64,000 nucleotides of DNA from Haliclona indistincta (lineage: Eukaryota > Porifera > Demospongiae > Haplosclerida > Chalinidae): NCBI GenBank assembly GCA_964017065.1, contig OZ024786.1, positions 7,755,047 through 7,819,046 on the forward strand, read 5' to 3'. Below are positions 60,690-64,000 of this stretch, one piece after another (positions within the stretch are counted from its first letter, which is position 1; every line of letters begins with the position of its first letter). Made by a program: the position numbers and the translations under genes. Under the pieces are notes generated by a model that searched no databases, had not been told where the DNA came from, and saw only the letters and a program-made list of their open reading frames with translations.

Positions 60690-61060
60690 TTACTATAATA
60701 ATAATAAAAACAAAGAATTAATTGTAACTAATATTAAAACTACTAAAACTAACCTAACTAAGTAAGACTGTCCAGAGACCTGACCCGAGACACCCAAATG
60801 GACGCGTTGCATCTCTACAAAATCACTGATAGTTTTTGAATTTTTAAAGATCAAGGGAGAAGAGTTTGTGACGCCAAGGCGAGAGTCTCTAATGCGGGCA
60901 ATTTCTTTAATGGTAGAGCAAGCCTGGGAGCCCCATCCACCCAAGACCTCCACTGCGAGAGAGATAAAAGAAATACCTTCAGCCCGACAAAGATTGTCAT
61001 GAGGAGAAATTTTGCGGGCCTCAGCAACCTGAAGGGCATGACCACAGTATTCATTCATTT
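60690..61060 (-). pseudogene. Nuclease-like domain fragment of a retroelement-type ORF
   Basis: The frame reads CGHALQVAEARKISPHDNLC, RAEGISFISLAVEVLGGWG, SQACSTIKEIARIRDSRLGV, NSSPLIFKN. The A-x-x-RK...Y/LCxxxGxxFxxxxVExxGGWG pattern is the second half of the domain whose first half (WDxTCPDT) is at 40265-40463; together they suggest a PD-(D/E)XK-like fold (inference). The end turns into unrelated hydrophobic sequence. Confidence 0.45.
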
Positions 61061-61537
61061 GTGATCTACAAATTCCTCAGAAGCCCATATGAGTTAAAGT
61101 TATATTTATCTTAATGAACTCACTAGTTGAGTAATGTACGGATCATTTTCTATTCGAGAAAGTATATTTCTTTTGGCTTCAACGCACACAGTACTTTATT
61201 AATGACAAAATATTAAAATAGGAAAACATAATCAAACACAAAAATAAATAATTGTCTCTTCATGAGCTGATCATGCAAAAGTTGTTAAGATGTCTCTTAA
61301 TGAGTTGTGCTAGGGTAGGGTCATTGACTAGTGAAATATTGTTCCTTCCTGCTTTAGGATCCCATGGCTGGTTGTGCTGTACATGAGAGCAAAATCAAAG
61401 ATATTTGGAATCTCAAAGGCTCATAAATTTTTAATACGTGGTAACAATTCCCAGAGGGTCATGCCAAAAGGTTATTGAAATGATATGGATTGACCCATAT
61501 GATTGTAGTAGCTGCTAAAGATAATAACTTATGTCTT
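61061..61537. other. No gene recognised
   Basis: AT-rich sequence between the nuclease-like fragment and the resumed repeat unit. Confidence 0.35.
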
Positions 61538-61738
61538 ATTTTTATATGATAGGGGTTGCTTTACGGTGTCCACATCTATTGAGACTCTGAGGTCTTCTTG
61601 GATAAATAACTGCAAGCCGCAAATACAACCGAAATGAAGATATTTTGACGGACTTTATTAAACCTGAAAACTTCGATTCAATTGCTAAATATAGGTTATA
61701 CCATGAAAAGGAGGGCAATACGGAATTTAAATCACCGC

Positions 61739-61797
61739 GGAAACCGATAGTATAGACGACCCGAGCGCGTAGCGCGAGGGCGTCTATTTCGGTTTCC
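61739..61797. repeat. CGAG-type hairpin, repeat copy 2
   Basis: As in copy 1 but with an intact apex: c-CGAG-cgc-GTA-gcg-CGAG-g, CGAG 61762-61765 facing 61775-61778, loop GTA (61769-61771). The outer arms gacg/cgtc and ggaaaccga/tcggtttcc pair with small bulges. Confidence 0.85.
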
Positions 61798-61864
61798 AAG
61801 ATGTAGGATGTAGGAAGATCGGCAGAATACTGTTCTTATCAGCAGAATAATGTTAGCTGTCAGC

Positions 61865-62330
61865 TAATGTGGGTTGTCCATGGCAAGCATGGGTCATCCT
61901 TCATGGTCTGGTGGAATCTCGACATCGAAGTTCACCTCCTTGATCAACTGTTTTCTCTCGTCTCTTGCCATCAACTGTATCTCTCTCTCTCTGTGTGTAG
62001 CTGCGCAATGGAGTCATCCTTGCTGACTATCTTCCTCAGATTTGCTATGTCATGACTACATTGTACTGCATTGTAGTGCACAAACGTTGGATTGATTGTA
62101 TGTAAAGTGACGAGGCTTAGTTTATGATTTCGTCTCTTGCTTTAGCTGTTAGCACCCTTTGCTCTATGCAGCGCATGGTGTGTGCAGAGAATTGTGTTGG
62201 AATAGCTATGTCATAAGCCCAAGAGCCACTTTCAGATTTAGGAGTAGCAGGTGTGTTTCTTCTCATCACAGCCTTGTGACATAGAATTTTCCTACAGAAA
62301 GATTATTGTGAGTATACCCATGGGCGTGTA
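61865..62330 (-). pseudogene. Transposon-like gene exons, repeat copy 2
   Basis: It carries the same exons as 20452-20883. The first exon has 9 extra bp that keep the frame. The second has lost 11 bp (near 61903) and gained a longer ct/gt run (near 61985), so it is frameshifted. Confidence 0.5.
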
Positions 62331-63400
62331 ATAATGTGAATACAGGGTTATATTCATAATTATAGTCCATGTTTCAAAACGTCCTCCCACCATTGGTCAG
62401 GTGATATCGACTGATCAATGATGTAGAGTCAGAATCATTGTCCAAGTTCCTCTACAATGCTTCAGATCTCAGTCATAGCAGTAGCGTGCCGGGGTTGCTT
62501 GGCTTCTTTTAATTCACCCTTTCCCCTTCGGACTCGGCTTTTCGGGTTGGTCTTTGGATGGCTCAGTTTGTTGCATCACTTTGCCATCAATTCAGTCCCA
62601 ATGATCTTCCTATATTCCAGTGGTCAATCAACCGCTTTCCATAGCCCATGCACAACTTTCCCGGGTCTTCTTATCTCTAGCATATCTACAATTTTGCTAT
62701 TTGCCCAACTATTACGTGATCACAAGAATATAATTTATTTTATTTCAAGTAGGCAATCATAAATTCAACATAGAAGGAAATCATAGGAAAACATAAGAAT
62801 CATGTAGGTATATAGCAGTGTCAATATTCCCATTGTTTCTGTTGTCATGGTAGGGTCAGACAAATAAAATGATACTTTCCCTGTTTGTTCATATGAGGGC
62901 AGTGGAATCGTTTGTTGTTGCAGATAGAGCATCGAGATACTGAGTTTTGAAGATAATAGAATTATTTTCCTTCATCCATACTAAATTACTTGGTGAAGAA
63001 GATGCATGATACCTCCTTTGTGACATGGTCTTCACACAGAGCAATCACTTTTCCCTCGTCTGTTTCGAATAATTTAGTTTACACTTTGAACTCCTGAAGC
63101 AAAAAAAAAACAGTTGTAAATTTACTTCTTGTGATGAAGCGTTATGAACTTACATTCCTTCAGCAACACGTAACCCGGCAGCAATTCATTCAGCAACAAG
63201 TAACTCGGCAGCAATTCCTTCTTTTAATCTGGCAGCAATTCTTCTTTTAACCCTTTTCAGTAAACAAGTAGCAAAGGAGACTAAAAGAGACACCAATTTG
63301 AATGCCAAGATCAACTAACTAGAAAACTTTGAAGGTTCTGCATGATACTGACAACTAGTAAAAAGCCAGTTAACATAACCACACTCACTAGACGGTATAC

Positions 63401-64000
63401 TGTAACCCTAAACACCAATTTTTAAGTTTAGAATTACCATTGTACTGAGACATCTAAGTAGGACAGATCATCATCTGTATAATGACCTTTCTATCTCTCT
63501 CGAAATTACGTCTTCCTAAATTATAAAGCTAAAATTTTGTGATCATGCAGTAATGACAAGGCATAAGCATATTGGCATAAGCAGACTTCTTAACACAATC
63601 TAGTTGGTCTAGAGACAATCAGAAACGGAAGAGTGTCAGAGAAGAGTTTAGTCAGAAAGCTGAATCAGACAATAGGAAGTAAGAAAGAAAACCAAGAAGG
63701 CAAGAGCATATACATCTTCATTTGCAAATCTGTACAATGGTGGCCTCAACTGACCATAGTGCCCTCACCCGAACGTTGTGCCTCTCTTGGAAGGAAAGGG
63801 CTAGAAGCCGTGAAAATAAGAGTCGCAAGAATGCTAGAAGAGAAAGGAAAATCTTGCCAAGTTTATCAACTTCACTCACTATTTTCTGTATGAAAGAATA
63901 ATTTTATTTTAACCATTTTTTCATGTATCTATTTTTCTTCTTATGATAATCATCACATGACTATTGTACAATATACAAGTGTCAAAATAATTATAATAAA
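63401..64000. other. Window end; one open + frame of unknown meaning
   Basis: A + frame of 86 codons (63633-63893) reads MSEKSLVRKLNQTIGSKKEN, WWPQLTIVPSPERCASLGRK, GLEAVKIRVARMLEEKGKSC. It looks protein-like but was not recognised and has no clear splice sites. AT-rich on both sides. Confidence 0.3.

Larger units (their letters stand above)
59345..63400. repeat. Large repeat unit, copy 2, with insertions
   Basis: Blocks 59345-60118, 61540-62690 and 62690-63100 plus 63310-63400 match 19373-21750 in order. Two extra stretches break it: 60119-61538 (membrane peptide and nuclease-like fragment) and about 63100-63310. Target duplications at the junctions were not recognised. Confidence 0.85.

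Overview
ORGANISM. This looks like eukaryotic, probably early-branching metazoan DNA. The sequence is AT-rich, coding exons are separated by very short GT-AG introns (about 47-100 bp), and most recognisable coding matter is animal-type transposons of many classes. A sponge (demosponge) is my best guess from the tiny introns and the transposon spectrum; that is inference. I saw no tRNA, rRNA, operon, CRISPR array or bacterial gene. LAYOUT. 1-5500: decayed Harbinger-like, piggyBac-like and Ty3/gypsy remnants, with pieces of spliced genes (duplicated 36-bp micro-exons at 2245-2280 and 2733-2768; a terminal exon pair at 5589-5825). 7192-13960 (minus): a multi-exon gene of a widespread transposon-related family, reconstructed here from ten exons. 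An apparently very young Ty3/gypsy element (7591-12044, + strand) splits one of its exons, and a 573-bp inverted-repeat element (12250-12822) sits in one of its introns. 14100-19200: remnants of gypsy integrase, two pogo/Tigger-like transposases, a LINE tail and another DNA-transposon family. 19373-21750: a repeat unit with a spliced transposon-like gene, present again, interrupted, at 59345-63400. 22028-28822 (minus): a large BEL/Pao element with nearly complete gag-pol, one frameshift, one early stop and no recognisable 5' LTR. 30200-49000: a mosaic of Mutator/MULE-like, gypsy, RING-type, OB-fold-type and CACTA-like fragments, a tyrosine recombinase piece and a YqaJ-type nuclease piece. 49162-54060: a split transposon gene, a P-like transposase fragment with a 109-bp tandem duplication, and a piggyBac N-terminal half. 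56039-57959 (+): the best candidate for an ordinary spliced gene, of unknown function. 58400-64000: the second repeat unit, a small membrane peptide and a nuclease-like fragment. HOW IT FITS TOGETHER. Few genes here are likely to work together; the window is mainly a transposon graveyard in which two elements (the gypsy copy and perhaps the BEL copy) are recent. The most unusual signal is a set of palindromic hairpins (51261-51379, 39932-40020, 20351-20409, 61739-61797). They share one design: stems broken at matching places by CGAG facing CGAG (tandem G-A mismatches) and capped by a G-N-A triloop. All alignments, splice sites and identities were read by eye; no database or folding program was used.
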